Origin: Paraspadella gotoi
Lineage: Eukaryota; Chaetognatha
Direction of reading: 5' to 3'
NCBI GenBank assembly: GCA_051294375.1
Contig: JBJCIZ010000239.1
Coordinates: forward strand, 6,281,074-6,345,073
Length of the DNA: 64,000 nucleotides
Below the pieces are notes generated by a model that made no database searches, was not told where the DNA came from, and worked only from the letters and a program-made list of their open reading frames with translations. Shown piece by piece: positions 40,827-44,303 of this stretch. The position numbers and the translations under genes are program-made. Numbering within the stretch: position 1 is the first letter of the stretch; every line of letters starts with the position of its first letter.

Positions 40827-42645
40827 AGCACAAAAACATGAACGCGTGTGAGACACGCGTCGAGAGAATTTACTTGAAAAACTGGAGGAGAAGAGAAGAG
40901 AAAAAAGGAGGAACGTGAGTCGGCGCTGGCGCGGCGGCGCTGCCGCGTCGGCAGCGGCGGCGGCTGCTGCAGCGTCAGCTGCCTCTACTGCTGCGTCGGC
41001 AGCAGCTGCATCGTCGTCGGGCTGCAGCGTCGACGGGTTTCCTCCGGCAAGCCGGAGGTCAAACCTCAAAGTCAAAACTGGTGAGGTTTTTTTTTGTGTT
41101 TTGCTGTTTTGCTGTTTGTTTTTTTTGGTTTTGTTGTTGTTTTTTTTTTTTTTTTTTTGTTTTTTTGAGAGTTTTTTTTGACGAAGATATATATATGTAG
41201 CTGGCATTTTGTTTATAATATGCAATTTTTTTTAGACACTAAATCACGATGCTCGTTCGCTCGCTTACTTACTCACTTTCTCAATAACTCATTCTCTCTC
41301 TCTCTTCTCTCTCTCTCTTCTCTCTTCTCTCTCTCGCTTCTTCTTCTCTCTCTCTCTCGTCTCTCTCTCTTCTCCTCCCACCGCGGATATATTTGCATTC
41401 TCACCACGGCCTAATCTCACCCCCCCACCCCCCTTTTTTTCCACAGAGCCGCGTTTTCTCAACGACGGAAAATTCGTCTCGAACCTTCGACGGCAGTTCG
41501 GTCGAGGTTAAGTTAAAAAAGCGGAGGCCGAAAGCATTTGGTTGAGTATCTGGTTCAGTGTTTGGGTCGAAATTGAGAATTAGATACGATAATGGGACGC
41601 TTTCGGAAGATAGTGCCAACGGTTTAAATCAAAATAATACCGTGCAAGAACTTCTTTGCTAAGTTTAGCGATGTTAGACATATATATTAATGCGAGTTAC
41701 GAATGAGTCGAGTTCTTTACGACTTAAGATATCAATTAGTTAATTATCAAGACTAACAATTAAAATTACTATACGCAATGATTAACATTTCTTTCCCGCA
41801 GTTTGAAGAAGACAGAAAAGCCGTTTTACGATCCGACGACGACGACGACGACGACGACGTCGAAAAACCTTTGTCCGCCCAAGGCGCCGCAGGTACGAAC
41901 CCTATTGCTCACCGATCGTTTCGTCCGGTCGTTGACTTACTTTTTTATGCTCTACTGTATGAAATTTTTTAAAAAAATTCTTTGAACTAGTAAAGAATAA
42001 TCGTATGTGTATACTATACTATACTTAACATACCAAACTATGAAAAAGACTTTGATTGATCTGGATCTTGCTATATCTTGTAAGAGGGATGAAGGCCTGA
42101 ACCCAGCATAGCCTGTCCGTTGTCATGAGCGAAATACCTCAATTTATTAAATGAAAATTAATTAATAATTTTTGTACCGGTTTTACCTATTTCATAAATG
42201 TTGTTCCTTATAAATTAAGTATATAAATTTGAACCAATATAAAATTATTGAATTATTATCCATTACTTTGGACAAGCTAAGCACTTTTTTAAAATTATAA
42301 GTTTTCCATAAAGATTCTGCCACACTCCCGGGAGCAGCTGGCTTCACTATCTGTGAATGTTCTATGTTCTATCTGTGATTGTTGTATGATGTTTTAGGAA
42401 CTGTTTCAATTTTGTTTAAGGATATATTAATAGATTTCAACTTAAGCAATCTCGGAAATTCGTTTTACAACATTTACAACAATTCGCCCTTCACTATACA
42501 GGCGTCATCTTTAAACTACGAAAGCGTCATGCCCGAATTTCTGCCCTACGTCTCGCCTTCCCTCACGCCCCCTACATACTCGTACACGGTCATGCAGCCT
42601 TTCGAGGAACCTCTGGTCACCGGTCCTTATCACAGATGGATATGA
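4759..42645 (+). CDS. TET: TET-family methylcytosine dioxygenase (5' partial, about 33 exons)
   Basis: TET enzymes are nuclear Fe(II)/2-oxoglutarate dioxygenases that oxidise 5-methylcytosine. Seen here: the Cys-rich domain ([41 protein letters not shown]), the HxD iron pair in [15 protein letters not shown], a long low-complexity insert, the distal iron ligand in KRELHATT, the 2-oxoglutarate arginine in [10 protein letters not shown], and a C-terminus VTGPYHRWI. Exons sum to about 7.15 kb, roughly 2,380 residues, with the start missing; human TETs are about 1,660-2,140. No CXXC zinc-binding module was found, so it is absent, separate or further upstream. Exons were chosen by GT-AG (one GC-AG) signals and phase agreement. 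Several contain one-base homopolymer errors. Parts are duplicated in noisy copies treated as artefacts. All catalytic residues are intact in the cleaner copy. Confidence 0.93.
5489..6033 (+). repeat. CT-microsatellite intron 2 of TET
   Basis: Apart from the GTAAAAGG donor and TTTCCAAG acceptor, the intron is almost wholly interrupted (CT)n, about 500 bp. Its translations are Leu/Ser repeats and not protein. Phase 1 exon ends on both sides agree across it. Confidence 0.9.
6034..6255 (+). CDS. TET: TET exon 3, Thr/Ala/Ser-rich
   Basis: Phase 1 on both sides. Reads [19 protein letters not shown], then an [19 protein letters not shown] Ala/Thr/Pro repeat (an imperfect GCCACGTCC-like array), then [20 protein letters not shown]. 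No known domain. The GTTCGA donor is weak, but the phase matches exon 4. Confidence 0.65.
6518..7391 (+). CDS. TET: TET exon 4, with 17-residue tandem repeat
   Basis: The acceptor ATGTCAG gives phase 1 and GTGAGA at 7,392 gives phase 2, so the TGA at 7,393 lies in the intron and the ATG at 6,511 is not a start. After a His/Pro-rich head come six tandem 17-residue units of consensus SVRHLLG-D--ASD--- starting at 6,661, 6,712, 6,841, 6,892, about 6,943 and 6,994. The second unit is expanded by a 9-bp GACATCAAT array encoding DIN about eight times. The tail contains [18 protein letters not shown], a possible basic/acidic nuclear-localisation patch, and Ala/Val-rich sequence. No known family match. 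Confidence 0.75.
7599..7840 (+). CDS. TET: TET exon 5, Ser-rich then basic
   Basis: Phase 2 entry and phase 1 exit match both neighbours exactly. Reads SRSSTVNS and a Ser run, [39 protein letters not shown] and AAAPKKSR before GTGAGA. The low-complexity Ser run is coding because flanking phases agree. Function not recognised. Confidence 0.75.
8025..8230 (-). mobile_element. SINE-like dispersed repeat A, tRNA-related (minus)
   Basis: On the minus strand, GTGGACTCATTGAGTAAAGC followed about 35 bp later by GGGTTCAATCCC resembles polymerase III A and B boxes. The same unit recurs in an intron at 16,018-16,225 and in its noisy copy near 11,925-12,140. It lies in TET intron 5. Confidence 0.55.
8318..8520 (-). 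repeat. Dispersed repeat B
   Basis: The minus strand holds GAGAGTCTTGATTGAAAGC, CTTGTAA-AGTGA and a GTCCAAAGTCAGG tail, matching 51,350-51,480 on the plus strand. The segment ACCAATATAAAATTATCCATTCA also resembles 43,645-43,690. Non-coding; in TET intron 5. Confidence 0.5.
8618..8772 (+). CDS. TET: TET exon 6
   Basis: Acceptor TTCTCCAG, phase 1 entry completing an Ala codon with exon 5, phase 0 exit at CAG|GTTTTG. Reads [20 protein letters not shown] then [20 protein letters not shown] and [10 protein letters not shown]. No known domain. Confidence 0.75.
8773..9206 (+). repeat. TET intron 6: GATT-type repeats then CT tract
   Basis: Degenerate GATT/ATTT repeats from 8,780 to about 9,110, then a (CT)n tract at 9,150-9,205 leading directly into the CAG acceptor. 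Confidence 0.9.
9207..9507 (+). CDS. TET: TET exon 7, ending at a GC donor
   Basis: Phase 0 entry. Reads [23 protein letters not shown], a Ser/Phe stretch, [18 protein letters not shown], an Ala/Thr-rich stretch and [20 protein letters not shown]. The only splice point compatible with exon 8 is CAAG|GCGAGA, a GC donor, giving phase 1. Acidic/hydrophobic LADELLDDL and FDASVFG patches could be interaction motifs (inference). Confidence 0.75.
9765..9917 (+). CDS. TET: TET exon 8, DSG motif and SSMSA repeats
   Basis: Joined to exon 7 in phase 1 it starts [12 protein letters not shown], then repeats the five-residue unit [10 protein letters not shown], and ends GFAGEPQMQ at GTGAGT in phase 1. The last 25 coding bases occur again at 13,895-13,919 with a one-base difference from the copy here, right after an N gap, marking the start of the cleaner duplicate. 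Confidence 0.75.
9893..13785 (+). pseudogene. Noisy duplicate of TET exons 8-12 (probable assembly artefact)
   Basis: Collinear with 13,895-17,530 including introns: exon 9 copy near 10,724-10,980, exon 10 near 11,472-11,835, exon 11 near 12,302-12,423, exon 12 near 12,918-13,075, and the intronic repeat A near 11,925-12,140. Indels every 10-30 bases, mostly homopolymer gains, affect introns and exons alike and break every frame. A 25-N gap lies at 9,985-10,009. Fits an unpolished long-read copy left beside the polished one; a neutral tandem pseudogene is the alternative. Confidence 0.8.
14956..15175 (+). CDS. TET: TET exon 9
   Basis: Acceptor TTTTCAG, phase 0 exit at CAGCCG|GTGAGT. The 3' part reads [34 protein letters not shown] and [11 protein letters not shown]. 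The 5' part reads [10 protein letters not shown] in another frame; the length implies a one-base error in the first 60 bases. Met/Pro/Ser/Gln-rich, as in many disordered nuclear regions. Confidence 0.65.
15613..15936 (+). CDS. TET: TET exon 10, Met/Pro/Ser-rich
   Basis: 108 codons, phase 0 both ends (CCCCAG acceptor, TCG|GTGAGT donor), no frame break. Starts [13 protein letters not shown], has MSP-type repeats ([20 protein letters not shown]), [14 protein letters not shown] and a polyproline [17 protein letters not shown]. Likely disordered; function unknown. Confidence 0.85.
16018..16225 (-). mobile_element. SINE-like dispersed repeat A (second copy)
   Basis: Shares TCCGTA-CTTCT, CTGGGCTTGGAA, TACGGCCGT, CCCGGTAC and TGGCTTTACTCAATGAG with 8,025-8,230 in the same order. 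It sits in TET intron 10. A CCCCCTCAG inside it followed by CAGCAATGG creates an exon-like frame that is repeat sequence. Confidence 0.65.
16372..16488 (+). CDS. TET: TET exon 11, polyglutamine
   Basis: 39 codons, phase 0 both ends. Reads FPRHHH, nine Gln from a CAA array, then [20 protein letters not shown] and PPQ. The CAA array is length-variable in the noisy copy near 12,330. Confidence 0.8.
16512..16597. repeat. (ATT)n microsatellite
   Basis: Nearly perfect ATT array in TET intron 11; shorter and interrupted in the noisy copy at 12,487-12,540. Confidence 0.9.
16869..16985 (+). CDS. TET: TET exon 12
   Basis: 39 codons, phase 0 both ends (TCCACAG acceptor, CAG|GTTCCC donor). Reads [19 protein letters not shown] then [20 protein letters not shown]. 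No known domain. Confidence 0.75.
17050..17300. repeat. Degenerate CCTAA-rich repeat in TET intron 12
   Basis: Starts with GAAAGCGCCCTAATTTT and ends in imperfect TAATCCTTAACCCTAA units at about 17,215-17,300. Related arrays occur at 38,468-38,715, 40,050-40,210, 51,160-51,330 (opposite strand) and 60,480-60,560. Confidence 0.55.
17564..18492 (+). CDS. TET: TET exon 13, Gln/Met/Pro-rich with APGQM repeat
   Basis: Large exon, acceptor CTCACCAG, donor CAGATG|GTAAGG. It begins [14 protein letters not shown], then Pro/Asp/Thr-rich sequence, [50 protein letters not shown], about a dozen APGQM pentapeptides (18,148-18,354), [18 protein letters not shown] and repeated QQM. The length is 2 mod 3, so at least one indel lies in the 17,650-17,900 repeats where the frame changes. 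Likely disordered. Confidence 0.75.
18778..18988 (+). CDS. TET: TET exon 14, Arg/Ser/Pro-rich, gapped
   Basis: After ATTTCAG reads YPAGFEPQS, is cut by a 25-N gap (18,806-18,830), then [40 protein letters not shown] and PRGPRGR up to a CG|GTGACT donor in phase 2. RS and RG content continues into exon 15. Confidence 0.55.
19060..19310 (+). repeat. Dispersed repeat C (plus orientation)
   Basis: About 240 bp including GGTCTCGCTTTGCCAACGCAG, GGAAGTCGT-AGGACTGTGGATG and CCTCAGTGACGC-TCCAGTCACTGG. The reverse complement, roughly 85 percent alike by eye, occurs at 39,055-39,325 and in that block's noisy duplicate at 31,925-32,205. In TET intron 14. No coding capacity; a SINE or MITE-type element is likely. 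Confidence 0.75.
19615..19840 (+). CDS. TET: TET exon 15, RG-rich
   Basis: In the phase fixed by exon 14 it reads [20 protein letters not shown] then [13 protein letters not shown]. Near its end the frame compatible with exon 16 is GGGDESHR, so one base is probably missing or extra between. [10 protein letters not shown] resembles arginine/glycine motifs that bind nucleic acid or are methylated (inference). Confidence 0.5.
19841..20683. other. TET intron 15, AT-rich, no features
   Basis: About 840 bp of AT-rich sequence with no open frame or repeat, ending in a C/T-rich polypyrimidine tract before the CAACCAG acceptor. Confidence 0.7.
20684..20818 (+). CDS. TET: TET exon 16
   Basis: Acceptor CAACCAG. 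Joined in phase 2 to exon 15 it reads [18 protein letters not shown] then [14 protein letters not shown]; after an in-frame TGA, probably an error, [12 protein letters not shown] leads to a GTGAGA donor. It is the last exon before the conserved TET core. Only one, noisy copy exists here. Confidence 0.5.
21077..26560 (+). pseudogene. Noisy duplicate of TET exons 17-23 and following introns (probable artefact)
   Basis: Collinear with 26,565-28,822 and 36,080-38,510. Exon copies: 17 at about 21,152-21,279, 18 at 21,629-21,868, 19 at 22,198-22,361, 20a at 23,108-23,233, 20b at 23,366-23,490, 21 at 23,821-24,040, 22 at 24,188-24,525, 23 near 24,777-24,940. Damage rises after 24,800 until only fragments align (26,395-26,520 matches 38,370-38,510). 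Useful because it preserves 20a and 20b side by side. Contains large (CT)n and (GA)n tracts, e.g. 21,969-22,083 and 24,066-24,147. Confidence 0.8.
26639..26771 (+). CDS. TET: TET exon 17, start of Cys-rich domain
   Basis: Phase 0 entry after CATCATAG, phase 1 exit at GTGAGT. Reads [20 protein letters not shown], a predicted helix, [17 protein letters not shown] and the first zinc-ligand pair CKC in CKCLGES, matching the C-x-C that opens the TET Cys-rich domain. Confidence 0.9.
27182..27424 (+). CDS. TET: TET exon 18, Cys-rich domain N-part
   Basis: Phase 1 both ends. Reads [40 protein letters not shown] and [20 protein letters not shown], ending VVVRQRP at GTGTGG. Family hallmarks are EGPFYxHLGA and GKEGKSSxGCPIAKW. 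Flanked by N gaps at 26,967-27,153 and 27,452-27,719. Confidence 0.95.
27735..27904 (+). CDS. TET: TET exon 19, Cys-rich domain middle
   Basis: Phase 1 to phase 0. Reads [36 protein letters not shown] and [14 protein letters not shown], aligning with GHxCxxAVxVxxIxxWDGxP and RRCxxNxxxTCxCQ of animal TETs. Ends exactly before the duplicated exon 20. Confidence 0.95.
28656..28784 (+). CDS. TET: TET exon 20a (alternative copy of DNA-contact segment)
   Basis: 43 codons, phase 0 both ends (AAAAAG acceptor, AGG|GTACGC donor). Reads [30 protein letters not shown] and [12 protein letters not shown]. About 28 of 43 residues equal exon 20b. Homologous to the TET segment with FSFGC-W-SMY-NGCK; in human TET2 the Met-Tyr of this motif touches DNA. 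A second copy is at 23,108-23,233. Confidence 0.9.
28848..36080 (+). pseudogene. Noisy duplicate of TET exons 20b-33 (probable artefact)
   Basis: Collinear with 36,080-43,056. Exon copies: 20b 28,938-29,082, 21 29,476-29,713, 22 29,843-30,121, 23 30,323-30,474, 24 30,691-30,875, 25 30,982-31,036, 26 31,677-31,795, 27 32,367-32,425, 28 32,755-32,890, 29 33,305-33,440, 30 33,743-34,020, 31 34,410-34,470, 32 34,778-34,864, 33 35,504-35,640. Frequent one-base insertions disrupt all frames. Joined upstream at a 25-N gap and downstream within a CT tract near 36,080, where sequence equivalent to 43,056 runs straight into the CT tract before exon 20b. Confidence 0.85.
36162..36289 (+). CDS. TET: TET exon 20b (second copy of DNA-contact segment)
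   Basis: AAAAG acceptor, GATTG|GTAAGT donor. Reads [20 protein letters not shown] then [19 protein letters not shown]. As assembled it is 128 bp and ends in phase 2; the copy at 23,366 has one more A in the terminal A-run, which would give 129 bp, 43 codons and phase 0, matching exon 20a and exon 21. CGASFSFGC matches vertebrate TETs better than 20a does, while SMYTNGCK differs from SMYYNGCK of 20a. Confidence 0.9.
36691..36906 (+). CDS. TET: TET exon 21, helical segment before the HxD motif
   Basis: 72 codons, phase 0 both ends. Reads [20 protein letters not shown], a charged helix, [20 protein letters not shown] and [14 protein letters not shown], matching LATxLAPxYKxxAPxAYxNQ of TET. A CT tract precedes the acceptor and a GA tract follows the donor. 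Confidence 0.95.
37001..37271 (+). CDS. TET: TET exon 22, catalytic core with HxD iron ligands
   Basis: Phase 0 to phase 1. Reads [20 protein letters not shown] then [14 protein letters not shown]; His (37,100-37,102) and Asp (37,106-37,108) of HKD correspond to human TET2 H1382/D1384. Continues [28 protein letters not shown] and [13 protein letters not shown], all family-typical. Confidence 0.97.
37476..37627 (+). CDS. TET: TET exon 23, basic segment with AT-hook
   Basis: Phase 1 to phase 0. Reads [35 protein letters not shown] and [22 protein letters not shown] is a textbook AT-hook core (minor-groove AT binding). A second GTAAGG donor at 37,587, before the hook, would shift exon 24 out of frame. 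The AT-hook has not been part of the TETs I know (limited knowledge). Confidence 0.9.
37716..37790. repeat. (CTTT)n tract in TET intron 23
   Basis: Interrupted CTTT/CTAT array before the TCCTCCAAG acceptor. Confidence 0.85.
37845..38926 (+). CDS. TET: TET exons 24-26 (37,845-38,026; 38,128-38,179; 38,811-38,926), low-complexity insert
   Basis: Phases 0-2, 2-0 and 0-2 agree. Exon 24: [47 protein letters not shown]. Exon 25: [17 protein letters not shown]. Exon 26: [20 protein letters not shown] and [16 protein letters not shown]. This is the variable insert that splits the TET beta-helix; Ser/Gly/Gln-rich and likely disordered. Confidence 0.9.
38468..38715. repeat. Degenerate CCTAA-rich repeat in TET intron 25
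   Basis: Begins AAGAGCGCCCCATTTCTG, then imperfect CCTTAACC/CCTAATCC units across about 38,545-38,700. Same arrangement as repeats at 17,050 and 40,050. Looks like decayed interstitial telomere-type sequence inside a dispersed element. Confidence 0.6.
39055..39325 (-). repeat. Dispersed repeat C (minus orientation)
   Basis: Reverse complement of the element at 19,060-19,310: shared blocks are CTGCGTTGGCAAAGCGAGACCG, CCAGTGACTGG and GATGCCCATT as read on the minus strand. In TET intron 26; the noisy copy is at 31,925-32,205. Confidence 0.75.
39477..39998 (+). CDS. TET: TET exons 27-28 (39,477-39,529; 39,864-39,998)
   Basis: Phases 2-1 and 1-1. Exon 27: [17 protein letters not shown]. Exon 28: [20 protein letters not shown], acidic [12 protein letters not shown], then [14 protein letters not shown], which matches WSDSEHxFxDxxIGG where the C-terminal beta-helix half resumes. 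Confidence 0.93.
39545..39792. repeat. ATAA/ATGA microsatellite in TET intron 27
   Basis: About 240 bp of ATAAATAA, GAATGAAT and AATAATAAT arrays; its noisy copy is at 32,430-32,675. Confidence 0.9.
40050..40210. repeat. Degenerate CCTAA-rich repeat in TET intron 28
   Basis: Imperfect CCCTAATCC / CCCTTAAACC units ending in ATGGGGCGTTTTGGGAAAA, the same terminal motif as the inverted-repeat element at 43,592-43,730. Confidence 0.6.
40394..40524 (+). CDS. TET: TET exon 29, distal iron ligand and 2-oxoglutarate arginine
   Basis: Phase 1 to phase 0. Reads [33 protein letters not shown] and [10 protein letters not shown]. His at 40,456-40,458 (human TET2 H1881) and Arg at 40,501-40,503 (R1896) are present, so the Fe/2-oxoglutarate site is complete. 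Confidence 0.96.
40829..41080 (+). CDS. TET: TET exon 30, HKN motif then Ala-rich insert
   Basis: After CTCTCAG reads HKNMN, matching QHKxxN after LVFYQ. A one-base error near 40,860-40,900 is likely: one frame then gives [13 protein letters not shown], an Ala/Ser run and [20 protein letters not shown], leaving phase 1 at GTGAGG. The frame is inferred from phase agreement with exons 31-33. Confidence 0.65.
41449..41892 (+). CDS. TET: TET exons 31-32 (41,449-41,506; 41,802-41,892)
   Basis: With the acceptor at CACAGAG|CC the phases run 1-2 and 2-0. Exon 31: [18 protein letters not shown]. Exon 32: [11 protein letters not shown], a Thr run from an ACG array, [11 protein letters not shown]. An acceptor two bases earlier would give [13 protein letters not shown], so exon 31's frame is less certain. 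Confidence 0.6.
42040..42310. repeat. Possible divergent dispersed repeat B in TET intron 32
   Basis: GGATCTTGCTATATCTTGTAAGAGGGATG, GCCTGTCC and ACCAATATAAAATTATT recall the repeat at 8,318-8,520, but order and similarity are loose. Confidence 0.3.
42502..42645 (+). CDS. TET: TET exon 33, C-terminus and stop
   Basis: Phase 0, 47 codons then TGA. Reads [37 protein letters not shown] and VTGPYHRWI, matching the RVTGPYNRxI-type end of animal TETs. Confidence 0.93.
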   Translation, partial: ASSLNYESVMPEFLPYVSPSLTPPTYSYTVMQPFEEPLVTGPYHRWI

Positions 42646-42653
42646 CGTTGAAG

Positions 42654-42724
42654 AATAAACATGGCATGGCAGCGGAGCCATGCGCGACATCCGCCCCCTC
42701 CCCCACCGACGCTTGGACAATAAA
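42654..42724 (+). terminator. Candidate TET polyadenylation signals
   Basis: AATAAA at 42,654-42,659 and 42,719-42,724, just after the stop codon. The second is followed by an A-run. Sequence-only inference. Confidence 0.4.
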
Positions 42725-43055
42725 AAAAAGGGACTTTAGCGATGCACGAACGCATAATGACGTATCATGGAAAAGCGCGAACAATCTCAGCGAAGAAAAT
42801 AGGAAAACGTTTGTTTTGCTCCAGTTTTTGTTATGCAAAATTTGTGGGTTTTTATTTGGTCTTACGGTTAAAGATTTTTTAATATATTTAATAATTAATT
42901 TTACATGATCATTAGTAGACTTTTTTCTAACGAAAAAATTATTTTCTCATTTCATAGCATTTCTCTCTTTCGCTCTCTCTTTTTCTATTTATAAAAAATT
43001 GGGTGATTATTTATGTTCATGTTTTCACGCATTCATTGACTTCTTCGTCAACCCC

Positions 43056-43080
43056 GCTCTCTCTCTCTCTCTTGCTCTCA

Positions 43081-43140
<60 letters not shown>

Positions 43141-43160
43141 TCTCTTTCTCTCCCTCTCTC
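43056..43160. repeat. CT tract between TET and TRPC genes
   Basis: Interrupted (CT)n. The noisy TET block joins the cleaner one at a comparable CT tract, so this is a likely misassembly anchor. Confidence 0.8.
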
Positions 43161-43591
43161 GACTGTGCTAAGTCTATTTATTATTAGCTAAATACGTTAC
43201 ACTCGTTGCATTTATGGGTAATAATCGTTTGTTTATTTGTTTTTTTCTTTAATCGTAGGATGAATTTTATTGCATTGATATTTGATCTTTAGTTCCAATA
43301 TGATCCTACACATGAAACAATGGTTTGTTGATTTCTTGTTGTTCAGTTTTTTTATTCATACCTATAAGCAGTTTTTGAAATATTTGTACATTATCTCATT
43401 TTTAGGTCACGAATATTCGTGTGAATTAATATAACTTAATATATATTCTCCATGACACTGATTAGTACGTTTGGCCATAAAAACATAGAGATCAGATTAA
43501 ATAACAATGGCAGACTTTGGTTACCTGGATGTACTTAACCAGCGAAATTTCAAACTTTTAGCTATGAAAGTTTAATTTGGTCATGATTTTC
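43161..43591. other. Intergenic, no features
   Basis: AT-rich sequence between the 3' ends of the two genes; no open frame, repeat or RNA gene recognised. Confidence 0.7.
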
Positions 43592-43730
43592 AAAACGCCC
43601 CATTTCGAAATAAATTCGAAATTAGGTTAGTTTTTTATTAAATTAGTACAACTAATATAAAAAATTATCTATTAATTTAATAAATAGGCTATCTTGATCA
43701 GATATTAGCGTCAATGATATGGGGCGTTTT
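43592..43730. mobile_element. MITE-like element with 12-bp inverted ends
   Basis: AAAACGCCCCAT at 43,592-43,603 and its perfect inverse ATGGGGCGTTTT at 43,719-43,730 bound 139 bp of AT-rich, non-coding DNA. The interior resembles 8,330-8,380. It ends 17 bp from the TRPC stop codon, in its 3' UTR. No transposase. Confidence 0.6.
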
Positions 43731-43746
43731 CGCAAAATAGCGCCGG

Positions 43747-43905
43747 TTATGACTCTTTCTCCGCGTTCTTCTTAGCGATGATCCTTTGATACAATCGACT
43801 TTGCAACCATTTGTGATTCGCATCTTTTTCACGTGATTTATTTTCGTCGTCGCTTTCGTTTTTTTGACACCGTTGCTTCGCTCGTCGGAAGATGCTTAAG
43901 ATTCT
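43747..43905 (-). CDS. TRPC exon 12, C-terminal tail and stop
   Basis: TTTCCAG acceptor, phase 0, 52 codons then TAA. Reads RILSIFRRAKQRCQKNESDD, ENKSREKDANHKWLQ and SRLYQRIIAKKNAEKES. Very basic; in TRPC this region carries calmodulin/IP3-receptor binding sequence (family knowledge; not shown here). Confidence 0.85.
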   Translation of the reverse strand, partial: RILSIFRRAKQRCQKNESDDENKSREKDANHKWLQSRLYQRIIAKKNAEKES

Positions 43906-44264
43906 CTGGAAATGGTAAGGGAGGAGAGAGAGAGAGAGAGAGAGACATTGAGAGATGGACGGATAAAAGTCCTAATTTTAGATCAACTCAATATTTACTT
44001 ACCTGTAATCGAGGAAGTAGGTTAAAAGGCGGCGGGAGAACAGTCCCGTGCTCCACCGACTGCCAGATAAAACACGCGCGAGAGAATTTCCATTCACGAT
44101 CGCTGTTTCTCAACGTGTCCTTTAAAGCCGGGTGTGCGAAGAATGAATTAGGGATCGACGGACATATTATTGGTCAACTTTTTTTTTGAGAGCTAGGTGT
44201 GCAACGGAATAAAATAATAGTACAATCGATATACAAAGGTTATTTATCATTTAGGCTGGAGGAG

Positions 44265-44303
<39 letters not shown>

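Noticed and set aside
42502-42645. Apparent loss of a catalytic histidine at the TET C-terminus
   Set aside because: The distal iron ligand is the His of RELHATT in exon 29, which is present; the C-terminal VTGPY motif is not a ligand.
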